Assembly (NCBI GenBank): GCA_026397175.1
Contig: JAPLVK010000018.1
Span: forward strand, 7,413-52,799
Direction of reading: 5' to 3'
Source of the DNA: Candidatus Berkelbacteria bacterium
Lineage (GTDB): Bacteria; Patescibacteriota; UBA1384; DTJR01
DNA: 45,387 nt
In this document: piece by piece, positions 9,590 through 19,412 of the stretch
Layout of the letters: each line of letters opens with the position of its first letter
Position numbering within the stretch: the first letter of the stretch is position 1
Program-made: the position numbers and the translations under genes
Notes under the pieces: generated by a model
The model's database searches: none
What the model saw: the letters and a program-made list of their open reading frames with translations, nothing else
Told to the model about the DNA's origin: nothing

Positions 9590-9988
9590 TTATTGACCGT
9601 GTTTTTTTAACACATTGATAAAATTACTTTCGATTAACATGGGGACAAGAGTTCGACTAAATTGAATAAATTCCTCGTCGTTATTCCTTAATTTATCTAT
9701 AATTTGCCGAGTTGTTTCCTGGATGGTTTCATTTTGAATTTCAACAGTTTGCTTTTTCCAGAGATCTCCGGTTTGCAGTTCCAGATGTGGTCTGGAAATG
9801 CTGAATATTTCGTTATACAAAATTTTCGTGTTTGCTTCGTCAAAAGGAGGTTTTTTATTAGCAATATTATTTTTTGCCTTGTCGCGCATTTCTTGCAAGT
9901 GTAATTGAAGGTCGTTTGCGAGATATTCGCGCTCGTTTTGCAAAGCGGCACGGTATCTAATTATTTTCGGATCGTTTATTATTTGCAT
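9590..9988 (-). CDS. Hypothetical protein in T4SS-like operon
   Basis: 132-aa ORF nested between operon genes, overlaps neighbour by one base. Confidence 0.65.
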   Translation of the reverse strand: MQIINDPKIIRYRAALQNEREYLANDLQLHLQEMRDKAKNNIANKKPPFDEANTKILYNEIFSISRPHLELQTGDLWKKQTVEIQNETIQETTRQIIDKLRNNDEEFIQFSRTLVPMLIESNFINVLKKHGQ

Positions 9989-12567
9989 TATTTATAATCC
10001 TTTGGTTCTTTAAATGCCATTGTCTCAAGAGCTCTGGCAACATTTTGCGCGGTTTGAGCGTCAATTGTCTCACCCGAGCCAAGACCCAATTGCGAGCCCA
10101 AGAATGTTTTAGCATTTTGCATTTCCTGCGGCGTTGTTTGGGTTTTGGCGAATGCGGCGCAGGACTGTTGCAGTTTCATTAGTGTTTCCTGATCGGGCTG
10201 TTGTTTGAGGATAATTGACGAAACCTTCTCGACCGTATCTGCCCCTTGAACTTTTCCTAAAAGCGCGAGTTGTCCGCCGCGACTCGTTTGATATTGTTTA
10301 ACCAAATTTTGGAGACGGTCATCATCTCCAATTTTTCCCATAAACTGCGAGACAGGCCCACCGTTACTTTCAATAAGATCTTTAATGAACGATTGGGCCT
10401 GCTCCGGATCTTCTCCTTTGCCTTGCAGGTGTTTCGTGATATCGCCCAGCGTGCCATGACTTTGCGCTGTTAATTTAATAAAGTCATCATTGGTTATATC
10501 TTTTACATCCAAGCTTTGAACATGAAGTCTAGCAATGTCATAGGCGGAAGCAGAACTATCAGCTTTTACTCCTTGATCGATGCGGGTCAAAAGATTGATA
10601 ATTTTTTGCTCCCCTGCGGAAATTTGGGCCATTTGTGGGCCTTGTGGTGTTGGGGAGCCGGAAGGCATTCCCCTCATCCTTTCGTAAGATTCGCCAATTG
10701 CTCTTTTTCTCATATTTTCAACATCATCAGGATTTCTTGATCTAGCATATTGCAGTGCCAAAACCCTTCGTCTCGTAAAGCCCTGCACAACATTAGCCAA
10801 ATCGACTTGGGCTAAGTTCTCATCGGAGTTTCTATGTTTGAAATTCAATGCATCCTCAAAAGCCGATACATATTCGCCAGATGAACCTTGGGAAGAATAT
10901 AGGCGTTGGAGGTCAGCTTGGATAAGCGTATTCGCTGTATCTTCGGAAATTCCTCTTGCTTCTGCTACAGTTCGGAGAAGTTTTTTATAATGTATCGCTT
11001 CATTTGCTTCTAGTTCTGGCAAAGAGTGAATATTGCTCTGATCATCTTTCTGAATCGCTTCCTGATGCTTTTCGTTATAGGTTTTTCCTAATATAATTTC
11101 ATTAATAACAGATTTTCTATAATGTGCTTTCTCGGTATCTTTCTGTAAAAATTCCCATTTTTCCTTAATAGCTGAGGAAATTCCTCCGGGATTGAATCTT
11201 TGAACACCTTCGTAGATTTTATTTAATCTCGAAGTTCGAAAGTCCTCGAATGCTTGATTTCCAGCTTGGCTCGACGCCTCTGCAACGCTTGATCTGAACT
11301 CCTGCTCAAATTCACCATGGACTCTTGTCGCGCGTCCTGGATCAGTTGCAAGGTATGCATCAAGATCAGCACCTGTCATACCATACCTTCTATTTGCGAA
11401 GCGATCCCATTCAACATGCCGATTACCCTCCATCGTTCTGGCAGCTTCCGCTTTAGCTTCCCTTATACTTCTATCTCTTGCACGACCTTGATAGAAGTAC
11501 GCCATCCTACCTCCCGTGGCCGCAGCGCCGATTGAAGCCCCAACAACTTTTTTTCCAGCGCCATAGACCTGTCCTGGCAATTTAGCAATTAATCCGCCAA
11601 TATCTTTTTCCCATAAAAACGGTAGTCGAAACGCCATTAGCAGCAGTCCGAAACGAATTGCAATTGGCAAAACAAACCCAATCATTCTGGAAAGGCCTCC
11701 AGCGCCAGTTGCCCCGGAGAAACTGGGGATTTTTGTTGCGATATAAACTATAGCGTAGAGAATCAGGGGATAAAAAACCCAAAAAGCAACGATCTTAAGC
11801 CATCTTTTAAAGAGTCCTTCGGTTTGAGGTAGTATTGTGCAGGCAATTGCAATCGGCGCTACCGCGGAGCCAATTAACACCACCCAAGGCCTTACATCCA
11901 TTAACAAACTAATTCCCAAAGCAAGTACCCATGGAGCAACTAAGATGATTAGCGAACAGCATGCGAGGGGGACCGATAAAATCAATGTTGCCCCCAGAGT
12001 AAACGCGCTTGCTGCAAAATAAGCGATCACGCCCGCAGCTACCAATCCTAGAATACCCGTCAACGCTGCTGGTCCACCCATCATCATCGAAAGATCAATT
12101 GGTCTCGGAGAAAAAATGCTTATGGCTGATAGTTTATCAACCATCGAGGATAAAAAGGCGATAAGATAAATGGCAATGTTTCCAAAAACCGCGGCTGCTA
12201 ACACTCTCGGTATCAATTTTTTGATTGCATAGTTTTCGATATCAAGATGTAGAATATTTCTAAACGCGATATAAAGGAGACCGACAAGGAGCAGGATATT
12301 CAGAAAGCCCCTGGCCAAATTGTAAATATCCCTGACCCATTTGCTTGAGGGGTGTTGAAACAGTAACATTTTTGTAACAAACGATTCGGAGCCCTTAGAA
12401 TATGCTGCCTGGGCCGTTGTTATTGATACATTCAAGGTAACGGTTGATTGATTTTGCGTCTTTGGATTTGAGAGAGAAAATTGAGTATTAAAAACAAAAA
12501 ATGCGCATAAGACCAATATGCTTATTTTTAATATTTTAAATAAATTTATCTGTCGATGATTCGGCAT
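9988..12567 (-). CDS. VirB6/TrbL-like polytopic membrane protein
   Basis: 859-aa ORF; signal-like N-terminus and multi-TM core paralogous to ORF 5275-8223. Confidence 0.78.
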   Translation of the reverse strand: MPNHRQINLFKILKISILVLCAFFVFNTQFSLSNPKTQNQSTVTLNVSITTAQAAYSKGSESFVTKMLLFQHPSSKWVRDIYNLARGFLNILLLVGLLYIAFRNILHLDIENYAIKKLIPRVLAAAVFGNIAIYLIAFLSSMVDKLSAISIFSPRPIDLSMMMGGPAALTGILGLVAAGVIAYFAASAFTLGATLILSVPLACCSLIILVAPWVLALGISLLMDVRPWVVLIGSAVAPIAIACTILPQTEGLFKRWLKIVAFWVFYPLILYAIVYIATKIPSFSGATGAGGLSRMIGFVLPIAIRFGLLLMAFRLPFLWEKDIGGLIAKLPGQVYGAGKKVVGASIGAAATGGRMAYFYQGRARDRSIREAKAEAARTMEGNRHVEWDRFANRRYGMTGADLDAYLATDPGRATRVHGEFEQEFRSSVAEASSQAGNQAFEDFRTSRLNKIYEGVQRFNPGGISSAIKEKWEFLQKDTEKAHYRKSVINEIILGKTYNEKHQEAIQKDDQSNIHSLPELEANEAIHYKKLLRTVAEARGISEDTANTLIQADLQRLYSSQGSSGEYVSAFEDALNFKHRNSDENLAQVDLANVVQGFTRRRVLALQYARSRNPDDVENMRKRAIGESYERMRGMPSGSPTPQGPQMAQISAGEQKIINLLTRIDQGVKADSSASAYDIARLHVQSLDVKDITNDDFIKLTAQSHGTLGDITKHLQGKGEDPEQAQSFIKDLIESNGGPVSQFMGKIGDDDRLQNLVKQYQTSRGGQLALLGKVQGADTVEKVSSIILKQQPDQETLMKLQQSCAAFAKTQTTPQEMQNAKTFLGSQLGLGSGETIDAQTAQNVARALETMAFKEPKDYK

Positions 12568-13199
12568 TCTGCGTCTTTATACTCCCAATTTATATTTTCG
12601 GCATAATTTTGTTGGATACTAGCAGCCGTGAGGATGCAATTAAGCTGATTTATAGGTTCAAAAACCTTGTCTGTAAAAAAATTCAAACCATCGCAAATAA
12701 ATTTTTCGATCGGACTCGACCAGCTGTCGGATAAATTTGCAAGCTCGCACATTGACTTATTCATCAATGGGCTATTTGACATATCGGCAATCTTGCGGTC
12801 TTGTCTTGTGTAATCCAAATCACCAGAACCCGGATATGGATTGGCAGGTTCGACATATTCTACGATTCCGTTGCCGACATCTGTTCTGATTGGTGTTGCG
12901 GAGGGAGTTGGAAATGAGTTGGCCTGATTGGTTGGGGTTTTGGAGAGTGTAGCTTGGGGTGTCGTTGACTTACCCGTGGTTGGCGAATTTGAAATTCCGC
13001 CGGTTCCCGTGCCGCCAGTGCCTCCGGTGCCGCTGGGCAAAGAGCCGACAGGAACAACTGTTTTTTGGCCGGTAGGGGTTTGAGCAATCTGATTTTCGGA
13101 GTCCTGTTTGTTTTTTGAAACCATTAAAATAATTGCCACAATAATCAATAGCAAAACAACAATACCGAGGATGATTTTGCCATTTCTGGTCCTTAGCAC
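12546..13199 (-). CDS. Membrane-anchored Cys-containing protein resembling the N-terminal domain of the 982-aa paralog
   Basis: 217-aa ORF; TM, Gly/Thr linker, then SPLMNKSMCE...IEKFICDGLNFF...LNCILTAASIQQNYAENINWEYKDAEC. Confidence 0.7.
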   Translation of the reverse strand: MLRTRNGKIILGIVVLLLIIVAIILMVSKNKQDSENQIAQTPTGQKTVVPVGSLPSGTGGTGGTGTGGISNSPTTGKSTTPQATLSKTPTNQANSFPTPSATPIRTDVGNGIVEYVEPANPYPGSGDLDYTRQDRKIADMSNSPLMNKSMCELANLSDSWSSPIEKFICDGLNFFTDKVFEPINQLNCILTAASIQQNYAENINWEYKDAECRIIDR

Positions 13200-13249
13200 T
13201 AACCCTCCTTTTATCTATATTAATGATAACATAATTTCGGAAGAAATTT

Positions 13250-13330
13250 AACAATTTAACAATTGAACAATTATACAATTAAACAATTAGGCAATTTTTC
13301 AATTCAACAATCGGGCAATCTGACAATCAA
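13250..13330. repeat. Degenerate short tandem repeat island, ACAATT-type (period 8-9)
   Basis: aacaatttaacaattgaacaattatacaattaaacaattaggcaattttt... Confidence 0.8.
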
Positions 13331-13347
13331 CAGATAACAGATCATAA

Positions 13348-13385
13348 ATTTGCGCAAATTGTCCGATCGGACAATTTGCGCAAAT
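13348..13385. repeat. 38-bp perfect palindrome
   Basis: ATTTGCGCAAATTGTCCGATCGGACAATTTGCGCAAAT. Confidence 0.97.
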
Positions 13386-13439
13386 AACAATTATGAACAA
13401 ATTTGGGATGATGGGCAACGGGCTAGAAAGAGAATAAAC

Positions 13440-13473
13440 TTGCGCATTTCTGGCGATCGCCAGAAATGCGCAA
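13440..13473. repeat. 34-bp perfect palindrome
   Basis: TTGCGCATTTCTGGCGATCGCCAGAAATGCGCAA. Confidence 0.97.
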
Positions 13474-13627
13474 AAAATAGCCGAAGTAGTTTTCGATATT
13501 TTTTCAAGTTACGATTCCTACCATTTTGTCTGATCGGGGGATATAACGATTTTTTGGTTGGTAGAAAAAAGTCCATTTACAAAAGATGATTTTTCGCTTC
13601 GTAATTAATTCCTTCTCCTTATCTTTT

Positions 13628-13658
13628 ATGCAACTAATCGACGGTCAAGTAGTTGCAT
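13628..13658. repeat. Inverted repeat, 9-bp stem, 13-nt loop
   Basis: ATGCAACTA-atcgacggtcaag-TAGTTGCAT. Confidence 0.85.
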
Positions 13659-13750
13659 ATTTCTCCTTATATTATTATATTATATTAGGTAAAAAATATT
13701 AAGTAAAAATAATTCAGAGAAATTTAAATGTTCAAAGTCCAGAAAAATAT

Positions 13751-13780
13751 GCGCATTTCTGGCGATCGCCAGAAATGCGC
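13751..13780. repeat. 30-bp perfect palindrome, second copy of the 13440 palindrome core
   Basis: GCGCATTTCTGGCGATCGCCAGAAATGCGC. Confidence 0.97.
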
Positions 13781-13867
13781 GCAAAGAAATTTCATATATT
13801 TGTCTCACAAGCACAAAACCTTCCAATTTTCTCTATTCAAGCTATAATTTTACCCAATGAGCTATAA

Positions 13868-15334
13868 ATGAGTTATACGAGAAAAGTTGCATATAATACC
13901 GCGGTGCAGATTGTTGGCAGGGTTTTGGGAGTCGGGATTTCGGTCGTTACGGCCGCAGCCATTTTTCGGTATTTGGGAATCGAAGGTGTTGGTAAATACA
14001 CAACTGCGTTTGCCTTCGTTTCGTTTTTTGCCGTATTTGCCGATTTTGGTTTGGGCTGGACGCTTTTGCGAGAACTCGCGACTTCTAAAGATCAAAACAA
14101 GGCCTTTCAGAATATTTTTACTTTAAGATTATTGCTGGCCATAGCGGTACATCTTATTTCGCTAATAATTTTGATTTTCTTTTCCTACGCGTTTGATGTC
14201 AAAATGGCCATTATCGTCGTAACGGCTGCGTGGTTTTTCCAGACCATGAATTCGACGATTGTCGCGGTATTTTTAAATAATTACCGGCTTGATATTTCTG
14301 TTGCTGCCGAGGTCTTGGGCAAAATTGTAATTTTGGGAGCGATCTTGTATTTATCAAAAATCGGCGTTTCTTTTGTGGTTTTAATGAGCGCGTTTTTGAT
14401 GGGAAATTTTGTCAATTTTGCGATCAATTTAATCTTTGCTAATAAATTTGTAAAAGTCGGCTTCGCGTTCGACAAGGAATATCTGAAAAAAGTAATTTAT
14501 ATCGCGGTCCCGATCGGCGTGGTGATTGTTTTTAGCTTTGTTTATTACAAAATTGATTCGATCATGTTGTCATTGATGAAGGGGATGGTGGATGTCGGTA
14601 TTTACGGCACGGCTTACAAAATCCTTGAGGTTTTGCAGACATTCCCTGTTTTGTTTTTAGGCGCGGCTTTTCCTTTAATTACGAAATATGCCACCCAAAA
14701 AGACGAAAGGGTTGTGCCGGCTTTTCAAAAACAATTTGATTTTTTGGCGCTTTTGGCGCTGCCGATTGTTGTTTCGATATATTTGCTTGCCTCGCCGATT
14801 ATTGCTTTGATTGCCGGCTCTCGTGGCGCGGAATTCATTTCCACTGCCACCGTAACATGGTTTAATACGCCATTAACTTCCGTTACCTGTCTAAAGATTT
14901 TGATTTTTTCGGTCGGTTTAAGTTTTATCACTTCGCTATATAGTTATATGATAATTTCGCTTGGCAAACAGAGAGTTATGATTTGGCCGACAATTGGCTT
15001 TGCTGCCTTTAATCTAGCTTTAAATTTCCTTCTGATCCCGAAATATTCATATTTTGGTGCGGCTTTCGCGACGCTTTTCACCGAAATTGTAGTGCTTTTG
15101 ACCAGCTATTACTATGCCAATAGTTTTATTCGGCTCCCGATCGATTTAAAGGCGTTTTTTAGAGCACTGCTCGCGGCGGTTTTGATGGGCGGGGCGATAT
15201 ATTTTCTGTCACAAATCGGCGTGAATTTATTGGTTAATTTGGCAATTTCGTTTATCTTATATGCCTTGCTGGCGATTTTGTTTAAAGCGGTTCCGATGGA
15301 GTTGATCAGAGCTGTTATTGGAAGAGAGCAGTAA
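13868..15334 (+). CDS. Polysaccharide flippase (Wzx/MATE-like, MVF family)
   Basis: 488-aa polytopic ORF; N-terminal NTAVQIVGRVLGVGISVVTAAAIFRYLGIEGVGKYTTAFAFVSFFAVFADFGL typical of oligosaccharide flippases. Confidence 0.9.
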   Translation: MSYTRKVAYNTAVQIVGRVLGVGISVVTAAAIFRYLGIEGVGKYTTAFAFVSFFAVFADFGLGWTLLRELATSKDQNKAFQNIFTLRLLLAIAVHLISLIILIFFSYAFDVKMAIIVVTAAWFFQTMNSTIVAVFLNNYRLDISVAAEVLGKIVILGAILYLSKIGVSFVVLMSAFLMGNFVNFAINLIFANKFVKVGFAFDKEYLKKVIYIAVPIGVVIVFSFVYYKIDSIMLSLMKGMVDVGIYGTAYKILEVLQTFPVLFLGAAFPLITKYATQKDERVVPAFQKQFDFLALLALPIVVSIYLLASPIIALIAGSRGAEFISTATVTWFNTPLTSVTCLKILIFSVGLSFITSLYSYMIISLGKQRVMIWPTIGFAAFNLALNFLLIPKYSYFGAAFATLFTEIVVLLTSYYYANSFIRLPIDLKAFFRALLAAVLMGGAIYFLSQIGVNLLVNLAISFILYALLAILFKAVPMELIRAVIGREQ

Positions 15335-15345
15335 AAACGAATTAT

Positions 15346-15415
15346 GAATTTAGAATTATGAATTATGAATAAATTAAGAAAACCGTAATTCGTAATTCAT
15401 GATTCGTAATTCAAG
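15346..15415. repeat. AATTATGAATT / AATTCGTAATTC word-repeat island (copy A)
   Basis: gaattatgaatttagaattatgaattatgaat...gtaattcgtaattcatgattcgtaattcaa; the two halves are reverse-complement-like. Confidence 0.85.
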
Positions 15416-15480
15416 AAATACAGCCGAAGGTCATGATCATATAAATGTCACAAATTTGCAAAAGAGGGAAATATTTAGAA

Positions 15481-16577
15481 TGAAAATTGCCATCGACATT
15501 CAAACAACATTAGGGCAGCCGACGGGGTTTGGGTTTTATGTGTCGAATTTGGTTAGATCTCTAAAAGAGGTCAGCCAAGAGGACGAATTTGTTTTAATCG
15601 GGCCGGATACGGAAAGGGACTTTTCGACCCCGCAAAGATTTATTTGGGATCAATTTCAATTTCCGGCCAAGGCCAAAAAAGCGCAGGTTGAGCTTTTACA
15701 TCAACCGTGTTTTTCTGCGCCGATTTTTTATAAAAATCCGGTAGTGGTAACGATTCACGATATCATCAGCTTGATTTTTCCCGAAACCATCCCGTTTGCC
15801 TCCAGAATGTTTTATTCGCGCTGGATGCCGCTTTCTTATAGAAAAGCACAAAAAATAATCGCGAGTTCGCAATCGACAAAAAATGATCTAATGCGCATGC
15901 TCGCTATCCCCGAGGAGAAAATTACAGTTATTTCGTTGGCGGTTGATAGCAAATTTGCCAATGAAACAAGCAAGGACGAAGTGCGGCAGGTCAAACAAAA
16001 ATATAATTTGCGCGGCGATTATTTGCTTCATGTCGGAACGCTCGAGCCCAGAAAAAATCTGGATTTTTTAATTGATGTTTTTGCAAGAACAATTTCGGAC
16101 AAAAAAAATGAGAACCTCTCTTTGGTAATTACCGGCAAAAAGGGCTGGTATTTTGAGGGGCTTTTTGAAAAAGTAAAAAATTTGGGGCTTGAAAACAAAG
16201 TTATTTTTACCGGATATGTTGACGAAAAAGATAAACCGGCCATTTACAAAGGCGCCAAAATTTTTACATTTCCCTCGCTTTATGAGGGATTTGGATTGCC
16301 GCCGCTCGAGGCCGTGGCAAGCCAAATCCCGGTTATTTCTTCGAGTACATCATCGATGCCCGAGGTATTGGGCGACGCCGGAATTTTGTTGTCGCCGCAT
16401 GATCCAAAAGCGTGGGTTAGCGCAATTTCCAAAGTTAACAGCGACTCTGATTTGCGCCAAAAAATGATTGAGAAAAACAAAGAACAGCTCAAAAAATTTT
16501 CTTGGGAAAAAACCGCCCGAAGCACGATTGCTGTTTACACGCAGGCGATCGAGGAGTATAAAAATAAGAAGAAATGA
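15481..16577 (+). CDS. Glycosyltransferase family 4
   Basis: [54 protein letters not shown] at 15481 preferred over upstream in-frame start at 15399. Confidence 0.93.
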
Positions 16578-18013
16578 AAAAAATATTTGATCGTTCATCT
16601 CTGATCGTCTATTTATCAGTCCTTGTTGGGCTGATTGCGGTTTGCGCGGTTATTTTTGCGTTTAAGCCACTCTACGCTCAAGTAGTCATGGTTGTTATAT
16701 TTTCGTTTTTAGTCCTTTTTCCAATTTTAATTAAAAATCCGGAATTCGGCCTCGCGATTGTCGGCTTTTTTCTCCCGTTTGAAAGAGTGCCGTCAATTGA
16801 TATCGGAGGGATGTCGGTTAAGGTAAATTACATTCTGATTTTGCTGGTTCTCATAATGTATATCTCGGTTAAGGGCTTTAGAAAAGAACTCAAACTGCCG
16901 AAAGATCCGATTATTTGGGCCCTCGTAATTTTTCTAATTTCAATATCCTTTTCTCTAACGCAGGCGGTTGATTTTTCGCGCGCTTTGCAGGTTTTTGCAT
17001 TTACGGCGTTAATGGGGATTGTCTATTTTACGGTTTCGATGGTGGCGCAAGACAAAAAATCAATAATTTTAATCGTTAAAGGAATTTTAATCGGCGCCGC
17101 CGCTTCGGTTTTGTTTGGACTTTATCAATTTTTGGGCGACATGGTTGGCCTGCCAAATTCAATTACGCTTTTAAAAGAGGGTTATGACAAATCAACTTTT
17201 GGGTTTGCTCGCGTTCAAGCCGGCGCGCAGGAACCGCTTTATTTTGCAAACTACATTTTTATTCCACTCGCCATTTCTCTTGTTCTTTTGATTCGCGATA
17301 AAGCACGAGAAATTTTTCCAAAATGGTTTGTTGTGCTTTTGACGATTGGGCTTTTGCTGAATTTCATTTTGACGATTTCAAGAGGAGCATTTATAGCGGC
17401 TGGCGTAACTTTTGTTGTTTTGTTGATCGTGCAAGCAAAAAGAATTTTTCGCATCCATATTATTTTGCCGACTGTTTTGATTATTGGAGTGGTTTTGATC
17501 GGTGTTTATCTTGCCCTTTTAAAAAGCGAACCCAGAGCAATTGACGAATATATCGGGCATCTTTTTGTGAATGACCGGCAAGTGGGGGAATCAGTTGTGA
17601 TGCGATTATCCGCTTCGGAGCAAGCCCTTGAAATGTTTTCCAATAATCAATTAGTTGGAGTTGGGCTTGGCAATTTTGGGCCGGCCACTCTCTCTTACCC
17701 CAGTGCAAAACCGGATGACGGCTGGCCGATTGTCAATAACGAATATTTGGAAATGTTGGCCGAAACGGGAATCGTTGGATTCATCGGCTTTTTGATTTTG
17801 TTTGGAGCGGTTTTTATCCGCTCAATCATCGCTTTTTTTAAAAGCAAGGATCAACTTTTAAAAACCTTGATGCTTGGTTTGATTTTGGCGTTTTTAGCAA
17901 TCATGGTGCAATACGCCACTTTTTCCACCATTTACATCTTTCACATTTGGTTTTTGATGGGAATGATGGGAGCAGTAAGTAATTTAACAATTAAACAATT
18001 AAGCAATTCATAA
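16574..18013 (+). CDS. O-antigen ligase/polymerase-like membrane protein
   Basis: Polytopic; SRGAFIAAG and GVGLGNFGPATLSYP...NNEYLEMLAETGIVGFIGF motifs of the WaaL/Wzy family. Confidence 0.9.
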   Translation: MKKIFDRSSLIVYLSVLVGLIAVCAVIFAFKPLYAQVVMVVIFSFLVLFPILIKNPEFGLAIVGFFLPFERVPSIDIGGMSVKVNYILILLVLIMYISVKGFRKELKLPKDPIIWALVIFLISISFSLTQAVDFSRALQVFAFTALMGIVYFTVSMVAQDKKSIILIVKGILIGAAASVLFGLYQFLGDMVGLPNSITLLKEGYDKSTFGFARVQAGAQEPLYFANYIFIPLAISLVLLIRDKAREIFPKWFVVLLTIGLLLNFILTISRGAFIAAGVTFVVLLIVQAKRIFRIHIILPTVLIIGVVLIGVYLALLKSEPRAIDEYIGHLFVNDRQVGESVVMRLSASEQALEMFSNNQLVGVGLGNFGPATLSYPSAKPDDGWPIVNNEYLEMLAETGIVGFIGFLILFGAVFIRSIIAFFKSKDQLLKTLMLGLILAFLAIMVQYATFSTIYIFHIWFLMGMMGAVSNLTIKQLSNS

Positions 18014-18120
18014 ATTAAACAATTGAGCAATTATTCAATTAGACAATTAGAATACAAATTAAGAAATTCATGAATTCATAAATTGTTTAATTGATTAATT
18101 GTCTAATTGATAAATTATTT
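17981..18120. repeat. ACAATT-type word-repeat island with inverted second half
   Basis: aatttaacaattaaacaattaagcaatt...aattgtttaattgattaattgtctaattgat. Confidence 0.8.
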
Positions 18121-18123
18121 AAT

Positions 18124-19257
18124 ATGAAATCGATTACCCGCTATCTAGCATATATCACCATCCTGGCTCTTCCTTTATATATTGTCAGATTTTCGATCGG
18201 GCCGATTCCGACGACGGTTTTGGAAGTTCTAATTTATCTTACATTTTTGTTTTCACTTTTTTCGGGCTCTCTTAAAGGGATTTTTAAAAATAAACTGTTT
18301 TATTTTGGACTAATCTTTGTGGCCGTAACATTTATCGGGGTCTTGGTTGATCCGGATAAAACCCGGGCGCTTGGACTTTATAAGGCCTATTTTGTGGATG
18401 GATTTTTATTATTTACAGCGATAATCAATTGTGAAAAAGAAGAAAAAAAGACAATTTTAAACCTTATAATTCTCGCCGGTTTGATAACTTCGCTAAACGC
18501 GCTTTTGCAATATTATTTTGGTATTCGAGCGCAAGATAACCGACTTTTGGATTTAGACCGATTAAGCCCGAATTATTTGGCCATGTTTATTTCGCCGATT
18601 TTGATTTTGTCGTTGGGGCAGATGATTATCAAAATAAAAGAGAAAATATTTTATTTATATTTGTCTTTGTCTTTGGTTTTTATTTTTGCGCTTTTTTTGA
18701 CCGGGTCTCGCGGGGCAATAATTGGTGTTTTGGGCGGGGCAATAATTTTGATTTCCCAAATTGTGGGGAATAAATATTCAAAAAAAGCGCAAAAAATATT
18801 TATTATTTCATCATTAATTTTGCTAATTTTGGCAACGGCTTATGTTTTTAAACCAAAATGGTCTGACATGGGAAGAGCCGGCAGCTCCTCAAATATCAGA
18901 TATTATATTTGGTCAACCAGCGTTGAGATCATCAAGAAAAATCCGATTTTGGGCGTCGGGCTTTCTAATTTTCAGGACTACTTCAGTAATTTGACAAAAG
19001 ATCGCATTAATTATCCCGAATTTATTTCCCCACAAGCTCTAACGGCGCACAATTTGTATATTCAACTTTATCTTGCCGGCTCGATATTTTCTTTAATTGC
19101 TTTTGTAATTTTTGTCGCAAGTGTTTTGAAAAAAAACAAAAATGCCATTGTCTTAGCCGCGCTTGTGGCGATCTTGGTTTATGGTTTAGTTGACACCCCG
19201 ATTTTCAAAAACGATCTGGCGGTGCTGTTTTGGATAGTGTTGGCGATAGGGATATAA
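18124..19257 (+). CDS. O-antigen ligase/polymerase-like membrane protein
   Basis: TGSRGAIIGVLGG, ILGVGLSNFQDYF...LTAHNLYIQLYLAGSIFSLIAF; ATG 18124 (MKSITRYLAYITILALPLYIV) preferred because upstream ATG lies in repeats. Confidence 0.88.
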   Translation: MKSITRYLAYITILALPLYIVRFSIGPIPTTVLEVLIYLTFLFSLFSGSLKGIFKNKLFYFGLIFVAVTFIGVLVDPDKTRALGLYKAYFVDGFLLFTAIINCEKEEKKTILNLIILAGLITSLNALLQYYFGIRAQDNRLLDLDRLSPNYLAMFISPILILSLGQMIIKIKEKIFYLYLSLSLVFIFALFLTGSRGAIIGVLGGAIILISQIVGNKYSKKAQKIFIISSLILLILATAYVFKPKWSDMGRAGSSSNIRYYIWSTSVEIIKKNPILGVGLSNFQDYFSNLTKDRINYPEFISPQALTAHNLYIQLYLAGSIFSLIAFVIFVASVLKKNKNAIVLAALVAILVYGLVDTPIFKNDLAVLFWIVLAIGI

Positions 19258-19279
19258 AAAATCCATAAGACAATAACTG

Positions 19280-19350
19280 AATAATGAATCTAGAATTATG
19301 AATGGGAATAATAAAACCATAATTCGTAATTCATGATTCGTAATTCAAAA
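19280..19350. repeat. AATTATGAATT / AATTCGTAATTC word-repeat island (copy B)
   Basis: Shares TAATTCGTAATTCATGATTCGTAATTCAA with copy A. Confidence 0.85.
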
Positions 19351-19412
19351 ATCGTGGCCGCAGACAACGAACAGGTACAAATTTACAAGCAGATAGAAGG
19401 GAAGTACTTAAA

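Noticed and set aside
13250-13330. Possible CRISPR-like array
   Set aside because: Repeat units are 8-9 nt and degenerate, with no spacers of regular length and no cas genes.
13350-13589. ORFs on both strands through the palindrome cluster
   Set aside because: Reading frames run through perfect palindromes and intergenic sequence; no protein-like character.
13440-13780. GCGATCGC centre resembling cyanobacterial HIP1
   Set aside because: Only the 8-bp centre matches; it lies inside much longer symmetric units and the gene content is not cyanobacterial.
15399-15480. Upstream extension of the GT4 ORF (MIRNSRNTAEGHDHINVTNLQKREIFR)
   Set aside because: Begins inside the AATTCGTAATTC repeat; the ATG at 15481 begins the conserved GT4 N-terminus [10 protein letters not shown].
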